Positions 52,227-62,294 of a stretch of DNA of 64,000 nt are shown one piece after another. The DNA is from Eubacterium callanderi. GTDB lineage: Bacteria > Bacillota > Clostridia > Eubacteriales > Eubacteriaceae. The notes beneath the pieces are model-generated. The model worked only from the letters and a program-made list of their open reading frames with translations, was not told the DNA's origin and searched no databases. The DNA lies in assembly GCF_900142645.1 (NCBI RefSeq), contig NZ_FRBP01000007.1, forward strand, positions 26,662 to 90,661. Direction: 5' to 3'. The position numbers and the translations under genes were made by a program. The first letter of the stretch is position 1. Every line of letters starts with the position of its first letter.

Positions 52227-53465
52227 ATGAAGAAGCATCGCAAAAATATATATCAACGCTCTGATAACCGCTACGAAGGGCGTTATATTACTGGCTATAA
52301 GGAAATTCATGGTAAAGCAATTTATCGGTCAATCTATGCCGACACTTATCGGGAAATTGTAGCGCTCTTGGAAGAAGCTGAAAAAAGTGTCTCTGAAAAA
52401 GTAGCGTTTGAACGTCTGATTCGCAAACAGAAAAGAAACAATCTGCCCGTGACAAGTTTAGAGCACATGGCCGAAAATTATTCTTTCAGAAACTCTGTCC
52501 AGGGAGGCACAACGCTGAGACAATGCCTTGTCCAATGGCTGGAAGAACATAAAAAGTTCTCAGTAAAAGCCTCCTCATACACGCGCTATTGCAGCATCGT
52601 TTATAAACATATTGTGCCGCAGCTTGGTGATTTTCCGGTCGCTGATGTCACAGCGGCGGTAGTCCAGGACTATATTCATTATCTTCGTACAGACGCGAAT
52701 AAGCATAAGGGACTGGCGCCATCGACGATAAAAATTCACCTTGTTCTGCTGTCATCTTTTTTTGAAAAAATGATCGAATTAGAAATGGTTCAGAACAATC
52801 CCTGTGAAGCGGTCCGGATTCCACCCAGTCAGAAGAAAAAACCCAATTATCTAAAACAGAATGAGTATCAAAAATTAGAAAAGGTACTCGAGGATAAAAT
52901 CTGCGACAAAAGAGCCCGCGCCATCCTGCTCGCCTTAAAAACAGGTATCCGCCTGGGTGAGCTGGCAGCCTTGCGCTGGACAGACATTGATCTTCAGTCA
53001 AAAACAATTCATGTCCGCCATTCAATCCAGCGGGTCAAGGCCAAATCGCCTGGAAAAAATAAAACCGAAATTGTATTTGGCCAAACAAAGTCCGTCTGTT
53101 CCCAAAGAGACATCCCTATGAACGACGGTATCTACACCCTTTTATACTCATACCAGAAGGTCTTGAAAAAAAGCGGCATTTTCACTGAAGAAAGCTTTGT
53201 GTTCAGTAACCGGCAGGGCTCCTATCTTGACCCGCGGGCTTATCAAAATTATTTTTCAAAGCTTTTGAAGAAAGCAGGCATCCGCTGTGTGAATTTTCAT
53301 GCTTTGCGGCATACCTTTGCCACCATCGCGGCCAGCAAAAATATGCAGATTTCAACGCTGAGCAGAATTCTTGGACACTCAACTCCCACCATAACCTTAC
53401 AGATTTACGTGCACGCCGTTGATGAACAGGACCGTATCGAGATGGCTAAAATCGAAAGTATTTAA
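52227..53465 (+). CDS. Tyrosine site-specific recombinase (phage integrase family)
   Basis: 412 residues, SD AAGGAGGT. Order: an N-terminal arm-binding-like region (about 1-60), a SAM-like core-binding domain (about 85-180), and a catalytic domain with Arg in LKTGIRLGELAALRW, the HxxR box HALRHTFAT, the His in LGHSTPTITL and the nucleophile Tyr in QIYVHAV. The architecture resembles Tn916-type and phage integrases. No excisionase, transfer or phage genes accompany it. Inverted copies of a core-like site flank it. Confidence 0.95.
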   Translation: MKKHRKNIYQRSDNRYEGRYITGYKEIHGKAIYRSIYADTYREIVALLEEAEKSVSEKVAFERLIRKQKRNNLPVTSLEHMAENYSFRNSVQGGTTLRQCLVQWLEEHKKFSVKASSYTRYCSIVYKHIVPQLGDFPVADVTAAVVQDYIHYLRTDANKHKGLAPSTIKIHLVLLSSFFEKMIELEMVQNNPCEAVRIPPSQKKKPNYLKQNEYQKLEKVLEDKICDKRARAILLALKTGIRLGELAALRWTDIDLQSKTIHVRHSIQRVKAKSPGKNKTEIVFGQTKSVCSQRDIPMNDGIYTLLYSYQKVLKKSGIFTEESFVFSNRQGSYLDPRAYQNYFSKLLKKAGIRCVNFHALRHTFATIAASKNMQISTLSRILGHSTPTITLQIYVHAVDEQDRIEMAKIESI

Positions 53466-53530
53466 AATCTGGTCAAAATCTGGTCACAGAATCGAAAAAT
53501 CCCCGTACTTATGGGATGAATGCAGATAAG

Positions 53531-53556
53531 TTCGTGGAATGACATTATTCCACGAA
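53531..53556. repeat. Right copy of recombinase core-like site (inverted)
   Basis: TTCGTGGAAT-GACATT-ATTCCACGAA. The central 6 bp are the reverse complement of the left site centre, so the two sites lie in opposite orientation. Recombination between them would invert the 1.5 kb between. Confidence 0.85.
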
Positions 53557-53657
53557 TGAAAAACGAGCTGTGCCTGTATCCTCTAAACAGGCAGCTAATA
53601 TTATAAACAAATAAGGTTAAAGAAATATTTAATCGCTTTTGGGCTTAAGGAGACAGT

Positions 53658-54470
53658 ATGAAAGAAAATACGGTTGAAATGCAATATCTGTATGAACTGG
53701 CAGCTTCAGTGCTTGAAGTGCGCCCGCCGGCCCGTCCTCCCTCAAAATTAAATTGGGAGCTTGTCTGCCGGGAGGCAGAGCGTTTATCCATGCTTTCATT
53801 TATCTGTTATGGTTTGGAAGGCCTAGGTGAAAACGATCAACCCAGTAATTCTGTCATGTCAGAATTAAAAAAATGGAAAATTAAGGGTATATTAAAAGAA
53901 GCCGAACAGCAGCGGCTGCTGACAAATGTATTCTGCGGTTTTGACGCGCAAAATCTAAAATGCCTTTTGTGCAGCGATCTGCCTTTAAAGCGCCTGTACC
54001 CCTATCCAGACCTGCGCTGCCGCCAGGAAGTCGAGATTTTTATGCCCGCTGAAGCCATTCCCTGTGCCCGCTGTATCCTGCGGGATTTGGGCGGTTCGCC
54101 CGTGGCAGCGGAGAGCACGGATTTTGGCTGCTGCCGGTTTGGCCAAACCACCCTCATTGTAAAAAAATACGCTGATGAAGCTTCCTTTCCATCCTCTGGC
54201 GAAAAAATTCAAAAATACAAGCATTATTCAAACATATATGAGCCACCACCGGAAGCTCTGTACAGACAGCTGGCCGGCAGTGCCGCCCAAGCCGCCCGCG
54301 GCCAAAAAGAGTTTATCTGGCCATACTTTGATTTAAGCATGCTCCAGCGCTTTTATCATTTTAGTTTACCCGCGAGACACAGCGCTTTTCAGGTAAACTT
54401 GAAATCCCTATTTTCCCATCAAGGGCAACGTCCCTTAAATATAGATAAAACAATTATACACGAGAGGTAA
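53658..54470 (+). CDS. Possible nucleotidyltransferase-fold protein (degenerate)
   Basis: 270 residues, SD AAGGAG. The segment LLCSDLPLKRLYPYPDLRCR followed by QEVEIFMPAE resembles the nucleotidyltransferase family 5 pattern, in which a D-x-D pair binds metal; here the pair reads E-x-E (EVEIF), so activity is doubtful. The N-terminal helical part (LNWELVCREAERLSMLSFIC) also fits that family. It lies 4 nt before the giant lipoprotein gene and is probably co-transcribed. The call is tentative. Confidence 0.55.
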   Translation: MKENTVEMQYLYELAASVLEVRPPARPPSKLNWELVCREAERLSMLSFICYGLEGLGENDQPSNSVMSELKKWKIKGILKEAEQQRLLTNVFCGFDAQNLKCLLCSDLPLKRLYPYPDLRCRQEVEIFMPAEAIPCARCILRDLGGSPVAAESTDFGCCRFGQTTLIVKKYADEASFPSSGEKIQKYKHYSNIYEPPPEALYRQLAGSAAQAARGQKEFIWPYFDLSMLQRFYHFSLPARHSAFQVNLKSLFSHQGQRPLNIDKTIIHER

Positions 54471-54474
54471 AAAG

Positions 54475-57400
54475 ATGAAAAAGAAAAACATCGCGATCGT
54501 CCTTCTGGCAGTGATCACCATACTTTTACTGGTTTTTGGCTGCGGTAAAAAGAGCAGCCCTCAGGCAGAGGCAAAGGTCTTTGACACAGCCGGAACCTAC
54601 AGCGATCAGGCCACCTATGGTGACGTGCAGATTAAATCGGACGGCGTCACTTTAGAGAACGCCACTATCACCGGCACCCTGACCGTAGACAAGGCCGTCG
54701 GAGAAGGGACTGTCATCATCCGGAACAGCCGTATATCAAAGGATACAGACATCAATGGCGGCGGTGCGAACTCCGTCCATTTTGAAAAAACTGCGCTGCA
54801 TAAGGTCAGCCTCAACAAGAAAGACGTCCGCCTTACACTGGACAAAGAATCTGAGGCGGCAGAGCTGAACGTTATCCAGCCCGCAAAGCTGGAGCTCAGC
54901 GGGAAAGTCACCACCCTGTCAATCGCTAAAAACGGTGAGGGGAGTACGGTTACCATCGCCAAAGACGCAAAGGTCGAAACCGTCAAGCTGGACGGCAAGG
55001 CTGAAATGACCGTCGACAGCCCGCTCAAGACACTGGTCATCGGGGAAAACGCCCAGGAATCCAGACTCGTCATCAATGGCAGGGTTGACAAGCTTGACGT
55101 GAACGCCAAAGCAGAGATCAACCTCAATGCCGGCGCCGAAGTCGGAAAGCTCATCGTGACAGACAAAGCCAAAGACAGCACTGTGAACATCGCAAAGGAC
55201 GCCAAGGTGAGCACACTGGCCACAGAAACCCCACTGAGCCTTAACGGCGAAGGCAGCGTCGAGAATGTTATTACCAACAAAGAAGAAAATATTCAGGGCA
55301 GCATCAAGCCCGCCGGCATCCGGGTTTCCGCCAATCCAATCGCGAAAAGCCCCAACGGAAACGATGTAAACAGCAAAACAGACGCGGCCAAAAATACCGA
55401 TACAAACACCAGCACGACGGCCAACAACAGCTCCACTGGCAGCACCAGTCCTGAAAATAACAATACCAGCAGTAATACTGGCAATACCGGCAGCGGACAG
55501 GACAATCCACCGGCACCGCAGCCAGCTCCCGGCCCAGCGCCACAGCCGGCACCTGATCCGACACCAACGCCAACTCCACCGCCGACGCCAACACCAACAC
55601 CATCTGTGGTACACGTGACCGGCGTAACCCTGGATCAAAGCCAGCTGATCATGACCGTGGGTGACAGCACTGTATTGACCGCCAGGGTCGCTCCGGACAA
55701 CGCCACAGACAAGACCATCGCGTGGTATGCCGAGGACAGCAAAATCGCAGCCGTCGATGGAAACGGCAAAATAACCGCCCTTGCAGAAGGCCAGACCAGG
55801 ATCACCGTTGTCACAAGGGACGGGGACCACAAAGCCTTCTGCGATATTACCATCCACAAAAAAGCGCCAACGGATATCCCCGTTGAGAGCATTGCCATTC
55901 AGAAAACAGCGGACAGCATTGAGGTGGGGAATACCCTGCGCCTGACCGCTTCTGTTAAACCCGATAATGCCACGAACAAAAACGTCAAGTGGCACAGCGC
56001 CGCAGAGAGCGTTGCCTCCGTCGATGAAGCCGGCGTCGTCACCGCCAAGGCGCCCGGTGACGCGGTTATCACAGCGACTCCTGAAAATCCGGCCTCGCCT
56101 TCCGTCACTACCGCCATCACCCTCCGGGTAACCGCGCCGTTTAAGGCGGTTGTCATGAGCGGCAGCGGAAAAGCGGTTATGGTCGGGGATGTCCTTACCT
56201 TCACCTCAGTCGACCCGGAAAACGGGTTATCCGATGCCCTGTTCTCCTGGAAAGCAGACGGGCAGGAGGTTGGCAACGGCAGCGCCTATACGGTGAGCGA
56301 AGGGGATATCGGCAAAGCCCTGACCCTGACCGTCACCGGCAAAGAAAACAGCCATTACACCGGCAGTGTGACAAGCGAGGCCACCAAAGCCGTCACAGCC
56401 AACAAGACCGCTTTAACCGCTGCCCTCAATGCAGAGATCGGGGAGGATCACCAGAACCCCACCTATAAGCTGAAAAAAGACGACTATAAAGCAGTCACCT
56501 GGAACACCTACACCGATGCCGTCAATGCCGCCATTGGTGTGGAAGCCGATCCACTGGCCACCACCGGGCAGGTGAGCGCTGCCATCAACAACATTGGTAC
56601 CGCAAAAGCCCAGTTGATTTTTGCCGGTATCGACAAGCTGGAAGAACTGAAAAAGACAGCCGACGCCAAGCAGGAAAGTGACTACACCGCTGCCAGCTGG
56701 CAGGCATTCCAGAGCGCCTATGGAGCAGCAAAAGCACTGCCCGAAACCACACAGGCAGAAATTGTGGCAAAAACAGAAACCATCAGCAAGGCCATGGACG
56801 AGCTGGTCTTAAAGACACCTGTCACCGCTGTTCGCCTGAGTATTGAAAAGAATCAGGCCGTTGTCGGGCATCAGGTCACAGCCACCACTGACCCCGAAGA
56901 CGCCACAGTCAACTACCTGTGGCAGAGAGGCAACGGCACCGCCTTTGAACCCATTCCTGACGCAGACAGCGCGGTTTATACCCTGAGAAGCGACGATATC
57001 GGTAAGGTGCTACAGCTGACCGTCACCGGAACCGGCGATTATCAGGGCAGCTCAAGCGCGAGCATCAGCAAGATTCTGGATAACAAGGTCACGGACGTCA
57101 CCCTGGATCAAGCGACGCTGGACATGAAAGCCGGCGATTCCAAAGTGCTGACCGCAACGGTCACACCGGAGTACGCGGCGGATAAAACCGTTACCTGGAG
57201 CAGCAGTGACGCAGCCGTGGCAGCCGTTGACGCAGACGGCAAAGTCACCGCTGTGGCAGCGGGCCAGGCCACTGTCACAGTGACCACAACAGACGGCGGA
57301 AAAACCGCTGCCTGTGCTGTCACTGTCACCAATCCGGTAATTTCTGTGGAAAGTGTAACCTTAGCACCTGTGAGCGCAGAGCTCTACACCGTGGAAGGAC

Positions 57401-60400
57401 ACAAAACCCTTGAGTTAACCGCAACGGTTACCCCAGAAAACGCGACCAATAAAGCCCTTGCCTGGAGCAGCAGCGATAGCGCTGTGGCAACAGTGGCCGC
57501 AGTTGAAAATAGCACAAAAGCAACGGTTACCGCCCTAACAGCAGGAACCGCCGACATCACCGCCACAACCGCCGATGGCAGCAAGACAGCAAAATGTACC
57601 ATCACGGTTAAGGAGCCCATTCAGCTAACAGTTTCCGGTACCACTGTCAAGAGTAAGGTTTATGATGGAAATCCAGATGCAGAAGTGGAAAACGCTGGTT
57701 CATTAACCAACAAAGAAGCCGAACACGATGTTACACTTGCCGCAACAGCCAAATTTAACGACAAAAAGGCGGCAGACAATAAGCCTGTCACCGCACAGTA
57801 TACCTTAACTGGTACAGATGCCTGGCGTTATCTTGCGCCAAAAGATAATACTGATTTATCCGCAAGCATTACAAAAAAAGAGATCCGTATTACAAACATT
57901 AAAGCAGCGGATCGAGCTTACAATGGTTATACTGCTGTAGCTTTAGCGGGTGGTGATCTCAGCGATATTGTTGACGGCGATGATATCCACTTAGACACAT
58001 CGGCAGTAACTGCACAAATGGCCGATGCAAACGCAAAGGAAAATAAACCTGTCGTTGTCACCGGATATACCCTGGCAGGAGCTGACGCAGAGAACTACAG
58101 CTTAACACAGCCTGTGGGGATTACCGTCAACATTACTAAAGCCGAACAGACAGCGCCCACGTTCACAGTAACAAAGACCTCAAACAGCATAACGGTTACG
58201 CCAACAGCTGCATCGAACAAGCTGCTTTACGCTTTATATCAATCAGGAACTTCAGTAAAAGATTGGTCTATGACACCCAGCTTTACAGGCTTAGCTGCTT
58301 CAACCGAATACACTGTTAAGGTCAAGCTGTCCGGCGATGACAACCACAACGAGTCCCCAGAAGCGACAGCCAGCGTGACAACAGACGCCGCAGATATAAA
58401 GCCAGCGCCTGTCATAACCATAGAAAAGCCTTCCGTAACAGTGAGCGGTACAGCGCAAAGCCAAAACAGCACCCTGGTGGGCATAAAAAACACGATGGAA
58501 TATGTGAAAAGTGATACAGAGCCAGCTGCAGATGCCACCTGGACTCCATGTCAAAACCAAAATATGTCCGTTGAACCAGGCATCTACTATGTCCGGTATA
58601 AAAAAACAGCCAGTGATGCGGCATCCGCCGCAATCCGGCTGGAAGTTAAAAAAGTGTACCGCGTTACCTTCGCTCATGGAGATCACGGCTCCTGTCACCC
58701 GTCCGTTGCCGTTTTCTATGAAGGAGAGCTGCCATCTTCAACAATAAGCCCAAACAGCGGCTATCTGGTTAATCCGGAAAATAATGGATGGGACAGACCG
58801 ATTACAGCGGCAGCAGGAGAAAGCGCAGACATAAAATATACAGCACAATATATCGAAACCAAGGCCATGGTCATGGCATTTGATTCAAAAAGCCAAACCT
58901 ATACGATTAAAAACACCGGAACCGCCACAATCGGTGAAGATTTCACAGTACCAGCAACGTATAATGACAGCATCAATGGAGAACACCCTGTAACGGCCAT
59001 TGGTGATAAAGCCTTTACCAGTAACAATTGCAAAGACTTAAAAACACTGACAATTCCAGAATCAATTACAAACATTGGAGATTATGCATTTGATGGCCGC
59101 CTCGCCTTGGAAAAAGTTACGATAAAAGGAAATCCCAATATTGGTAATTACGCATTCAGCGGCTGCACTGCTTTGAAGGAAATTCATATTACCAGCAACG
59201 AAGCCCCCGGAACAACAGGCACCGAGATTCTCTATAACATTCCGGGTCAGGTAAGAATCTTTGTCCCGCAAGAAAAAGTTGCCGATTATAAGAACAGCTG
59301 GGTAAGCTATGCTGACCAGATCTACGAAACAGGCACTGCATTCTTTACCTTAAGCTATGATGCCAATGGCGGAACAGGCAGTGTACCGGCAAGTGCCGAA
59401 TACGCACAAGGAACCGAGGTAAACGTCAAATTTGATCCGCTGCCATCCACAGAAGGAAAAACTTTCCTTGGCTGGGCAGCAAACAAGAATGCAGAATCGC
59501 CGGATTATACCGCTACAGGAACAACAAACAGCATCAGAGTCGAAAAAGCAACAACACTCTATGCAATCTATGGCGATGTCGTAACACCGCCAACGGAAAA
59601 CAATCCGTGGGACGGCAAACGGGACATCAGCTGGTATGTTGGGCATGAAGAGGGTACGAGCTATTCAATTACCACACCGCAGCAGCTGGCAGGCTTAGCT
59701 TTGCTGGTAAACGGCGGCGGCCAAGATGATTACGGCAAATCCTCTGGAGGGGCTGTCGATTTTTCTGGAAAGACCATCACAATCACAGCGGATAAGCTTG
59801 ATTTAAACAATGTCAATTGGGTGCCCATCGGCAAAGACGATGTTCATCCATTTAAAGGAAGCTTTGACGGTGGCTTTAAGTCAATCACTAGCCTTAGCAT
59901 TAACAGCGAAAACGAAATTGTTGGCCTCTTTGGCGTGATTGACAGCGCAAACCTCCAAAATGTAGAGCTTTCTGACGGTACAGTAACAACTACTCATGAA
60001 GGCGGTATTGCAGGCGGCATGGTCGGCTTTGCGACAGACAGCAAAATTGAAAAATGCCATAATGACGCTGCGGTAAGCAGCCAGATATCAGCAGGCGGTA
60101 TTATCGGCGGAGGACAGGCGGAGGTAACTGAGTGCTGCAACACTGGAAAAATAGAGGCTAAAGCCGAACTGTACAGTATGGCAGGCGGCATTATCGGAAC
60201 AGGAACAGGCATTACCGTCAGCAACAGCTATAATACCGGCGAAGTGAACGCACCGTCAGGCAGCGGTATTGTTGGGATGGCCTCCAGTACAAGTGAACTA
60301 AAATCTTTTGTTCAGAATTGCCACAATGTCGGCAGCATCAATTCTGGTCAAGGATTTGGCATAACGGCTACGCTAGATAATAACGGCAAAATTCAAACTT

Positions 60401-60585
60401 CTTATTCACTTGAGGGTTCTGCGGCAACGATTGCTACTATTGGTGCAGATGACAAAAGCAAAATGCTAACCGCTGAAGAGATGAAAACCCCCAATAATTT
60501 TACCGGCTGGAGCTTTGATGAAAGTAACAGCATATGGAAAATGGGCAATGCATACCCAATTTTAGCCTGGCAGACAAACGAATAG
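54475..60585 (+). CDS. Giant multidomain surface lipoprotein
   Basis: 2036 residues. Lipoprotein signal with lipobox VFGC near residue 23. Then a beta-helix-like repeat region (about 35-280), a low-complexity Asn/Ser/Thr and Pro linker (about 300-380), and two Big_2 Ig-like domains (about 380-460 and 465-555). A FIVAR-like helical region (about 650-775) and two more Big_2 domains (about 872-1050) follow. Next are YDG/MBG-like repeats (about 1050-1222), an LRR_5 segment (about 1500-1575) and an InlB/Flg_new repeat (about 1622-1700, SYDANGGTGSVPA). The C-terminus is a GLUG-like beta-helix (about 1702-2036). It is lipid-anchored, not LPXTG-anchored. A role in adhesion or polymer binding is inferred. 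Confidence 0.93.
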   Translation: MKKKNIAIVLLAVITILLLVFGCGKKSSPQAEAKVFDTAGTYSDQATYGDVQIKSDGVTLENATITGTLTVDKAVGEGTVIIRNSRISKDTDINGGGANSVHFEKTALHKVSLNKKDVRLTLDKESEAAELNVIQPAKLELSGKVTTLSIAKNGEGSTVTIAKDAKVETVKLDGKAEMTVDSPLKTLVIGENAQESRLVINGRVDKLDVNAKAEINLNAGAEVGKLIVTDKAKDSTVNIAKDAKVSTLATETPLSLNGEGSVENVITNKEENIQGSIKPAGIRVSANPIAKSPNGNDVNSKTDAAKNTDTNTSTTANNSSTGSTSPENNNTSSNTGNTGSGQDNPPAPQPAPGPAPQPAPDPTPTPTPPPTPTPTPSVVHVTGVTLDQSQLIMTVGDSTVLTARVAPDNATDKTIAWYAEDSKIAAVDGNGKITALAEGQTRITVVTRDGDHKAFCDITIHKKAPTDIPVESIAIQKTADSIEVGNTLRLTASVKPDNATNKNVKWHSAAESVASVDEAGVVTAKAPGDAVITATPENPASPSVTTAITLRVTAPFKAVVMSGSGKAVMVGDVLTFTSVDPENGLSDALFSWKADGQEVGNGSAYTVSEGDIGKALTLTVTGKENSHYTGSVTSEATKAVTANKTALTAALNAEIGEDHQNPTYKLKKDDYKAVTWNTYTDAVNAAIGVEADPLATTGQVSAAINNIGTAKAQLIFAGIDKLEELKKTADAKQESDYTAASWQAFQSAYGAAKALPETTQAEIVAKTETISKAMDELVLKTPVTAVRLSIEKNQAVVGHQVTATTDPEDATVNYLWQRGNGTAFEPIPDADSAVYTLRSDDIGKVLQLTVTGTGDYQGSSSASISKILDNKVTDVTLDQATLDMKAGDSKVLTATVTPEYAADKTVTWSSSDAAVAAVDADGKVTAVAAGQATVTVTTTDGGKTAACAVTVTNPVISVESVTLAPVSAELYTVEGHKTLELTATVTPENATNKALAWSSSDSAVATVAAVENSTKATVTALTAGTADITATTADGSKTAKCTITVKEPIQLTVSGTTVKSKVYDGNPDAEVENAGSLTNKEAEHDVTLAATAKFNDKKAADNKPVTAQYTLTGTDAWRYLAPKDNTDLSASITKKEIRITNIKAADRAYNGYTAVALAGGDLSDIVDGDDIHLDTSAVTAQMADANAKENKPVVVTGYTLAGADAENYSLTQPVGITVNITKAEQTAPTFTVTKTSNSITVTPTAASNKLLYALYQSGTSVKDWSMTPSFTGLAASTEYTVKVKLSGDDNHNESPEATASVTTDAADIKPAPVITIEKPSVTVSGTAQSQNSTLVGIKNTMEYVKSDTEPAADATWTPCQNQNMSVEPGIYYVRYKKTASDAASAAIRLEVKKVYRVTFAHGDHGSCHPSVAVFYEGELPSSTISPNSGYLVNPENNGWDRPITAAAGESADIKYTAQYIETKAMVMAFDSKSQTYTIKNTGTATIGEDFTVPATYNDSINGEHPVTAIGDKAFTSNNCKDLKTLTIPESITNIGDYAFDGRLALEKVTIKGNPNIGNYAFSGCTALKEIHITSNEAPGTTGTEILYNIPGQVRIFVPQEKVADYKNSWVSYADQIYETGTAFFTLSYDANGGTGSVPASAEYAQGTEVNVKFDPLPSTEGKTFLGWAANKNAESPDYTATGTTNSIRVEKATTLYAIYGDVVTPPTENNPWDGKRDISWYVGHEEGTSYSITTPQQLAGLALLVNGGGQDDYGKSSGGAVDFSGKTITITADKLDLNNVNWVPIGKDDVHPFKGSFDGGFKSITSLSINSENEIVGLFGVIDSANLQNVELSDGTVTTTHEGGIAGGMVGFATDSKIEKCHNDAAVSSQISAGGIIGGGQAEVTECCNTGKIEAKAELYSMAGGIIGTGTGITVSNSYNTGEVNAPSGSGIVGMASSTSELKSFVQNCHNVGSINSGQGFGITATLDNNGKIQTSYSLEGSAATIATIGADDKSKMLTAEEMKTPNNFTGWSFDESNSIWKMGNAYPILAWQTNE

Positions 60586-60657
60586 GCAACCAGTTAAATG
60601 AATTGATGGCAGGAGGTTACACTTCTGCCTCAAAATAAAAAAAGGAAGGTATCAGAT

Positions 60658-61725
60658 ATGCGTAAAAGAAGATTTGGGAAAAAGATGTTGTCCGCGTTAT
60701 TGATCGCGGGAATGCTGTTGACGGCAATGCCGCTCGGTGTATTTGCTGAAGAGGAGAGCAATGCCGTGACGCCAGACGAAAGCGGGGTATATGTGGTGAC
60801 AACCCCTGAAGAGCTGCAATGGGTTGCGGATCAAACACGGTTAGCTGAAAATGCAGAAAATTTTGCAGGAAAGATCGTAAGGCTTCAAGCTGCGGAAATA
60901 GACATGCAGAGTATTCCATGGGTGCCCATTGATAATTTCAGAGGAACCTTTGACGGAAATAACGTACCGATCAAAAACCTGACGGTAACAAACACCGGCG
61001 AGGACGGCTCAGGGCTGTTTGGATCAATTGCTTATACTGAAAGTGCAGCAGCTCCGACTTTTAAAAACATTGTGATTGACGGCGCGACCATCACAGGCGC
61101 AAACGATGTTGGCGGAATCGTCGGAAATGCTTACTCAGCCGATATCATCAATTGTAAGGTTATGAACGCGATATTTAACGGCGGCACCAGAATTGGGGGC
61201 ATGGCCGGCCTCAGCTATGGTGACATTACAAACTGCGAGGTCATCAATTGCCAGATGACCGGTACCGATGAAAACGGCGCTGTCGGCGGGATCATCGGCC
61301 TTATCGGAGAAGGCGGTTCTGTGATTGACAGTTGTAATGTTAACGGCTGTACCATGGTTGGCAACCGCAAAATCGCCGGGATTGCCGGGGCAATACAATA
61401 TGGCAATACCATCAAAGGCTGTACGGTAAACAGCTCAACTATCCGCGCGACCGTAAAATTCTCTTCTATCCTCACCCCAATTATTAAGAACGCGGCTGCC
61501 GCAGGCGGTATCGCAGGAGAAGTGATTGGAACCTCAACCCTAATGACATTACAGGATAACACGGTATCCGGCGATATGACTGTTCAGAGCAACCAGAATA
61601 AGTTCAGGGGATGGCTCATCGGCAGTATGACTTACCGCTCAGGCACGCAGTACGTAACCTTGACAAACAATCAGGATTTATCCAATCTTACAGGCGCTGG
61701 TGTGCCAGAAATTGGTACAAAATAA
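60658..61725 (+). CDS. Secreted GLUG-like beta-helix protein
   Basis: 355 residues with a standard signal peptide (KMLSALLIAGMLLTAMPLGV then FAEE). The mature part is a repetitive GLUG-like beta-helix (GGIVGNAYSADIINCKV, GGMAGLSYGDITNCEV, GGIIGLIGEGGSVIDSC). It is paralogous to the C-terminal region of the preceding lipoprotein; both open with TTP-(E/Q)-(E/Q)-L and share the pattern WVPI followed by F-G-FDG. SD AAGGAAGG. No anchor is visible, so it may be released or bind the lipoprotein. Confidence 0.85.
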   Translation: MRKRRFGKKMLSALLIAGMLLTAMPLGVFAEEESNAVTPDESGVYVVTTPEELQWVADQTRLAENAENFAGKIVRLQAAEIDMQSIPWVPIDNFRGTFDGNNVPIKNLTVTNTGEDGSGLFGSIAYTESAAAPTFKNIVIDGATITGANDVGGIVGNAYSADIINCKVMNAIFNGGTRIGGMAGLSYGDITNCEVINCQMTGTDENGAVGGIIGLIGEGGSVIDSCNVNGCTMVGNRKIAGIAGAIQYGNTIKGCTVNSSTIRATVKFSSILTPIIKNAAAAGGIAGEVIGTSTLMTLQDNTVSGDMTVQSNQNKFRGWLIGSMTYRSGTQYVTLTNNQDLSNLTGAGVPEIGTK

Positions 61726-61728
61726 CTT

Positions 61729-61768
61729 TTAATCCGGGCATTGGAACGTCTTCCAAAGCCCGGATTTC
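61729..61768. terminator. Bidirectional terminator
   Basis: AATCCGGGC-A-TTGGAA pairs with TTCCAA-A-GCCCGGATT around a 4-base loop, between convergent operons. Confidence 0.9.
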
Positions 61769-61772
61769 TTAT

Positions 61773-62294
61773 TTATACCTCCACATGCACAAACAACTGC
61801 TCAGGGTACTCGATCACACCCAGCCCCAGCTCTCTGGCCACAGCGGCCACCTCGGAGTAGTGGACGCCGGGGCAGTACAGGTCTGCGGCGCAGCCGATCT
61901 TATGCTTGGAGTACTCGATGCCGCCCACCTCATGGTTGCGCTGTGTGCAGCGCACGCCGGAGGTGATGATGACCGGGCGACCGAGGCGGTTTCTCAGGTT
62001 TTCAACCTGGGCCAGAAGGGCCTCCTCCATGAGCTCGGGGAAACCGCCGCAGTACATGCCATCACAGTCACACTGGTATTCGCTCATGGCAAAGTGTTCA
62101 CTGGCGCGGCTGTTTTTATAAGCCTCTGCCAGATGTCCCCGGGTTACCGGTCCCGCAATACCGTCAGCCTTGATGCCAGCCTTTCGCTGAAAGGCTTTGA
62201 CGGCTGCCTGGGTGTTCGGGCCGTCCAGTCCATCGTGCTCACCCGGGTTATAGCCCAGGTGGGATAAAATTCTCTGTACCTCTAAAATACTCAT
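61773..62294 (-). CDS. Endolysin-like peptidase: peptidoglycan-binding domain plus M15-type peptidase
   Basis: 173 residues. N-terminal PG_binding_1 repeat (about 3-57, VQRILSHLGYNPGEHDGLDG with TQAAVKAFQ). The C-terminal M15/VanY-like fold carries zinc ligands SKHKIGCAAD and the final FVHVE. It would cut cell-wall peptide cross-links. The start overlaps the holin stop (62291-62294). No signal peptide, so export would need the holin encoded just before it. Confidence 0.9.
   Translation of the reverse strand: MSILEVQRILSHLGYNPGEHDGLDGPNTQAAVKAFQRKAGIKADGIAGPVTRGHLAEAYKNSRASEHFAMSEYQCDCDGMYCGGFPELMEEALLAQVENLRNRLGRPVIITSGVRCTQRNHEVGGIEYSKHKIGCAADLYCPGVHYSEVAAVARELGLGVIEYPEQLFVHVEV

Noticed and set aside
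52227-53465. Integrative conjugative element or transposon of the Tn916 type
   Set aside because: The recombinase stands alone, with no excisionase, relaxase or cargo between the flanking sites, and the sites are inverted rather than direct.
54919-55995. Long open frame on the minus strand (358 codons) opposite the lipoprotein gene
   Set aside because: It lies fully inside a well-supported coding region, has no SD, and its translation is rich in Cys, Trp and Arg in the way antisense frames of Ala/Thr-rich genes are.
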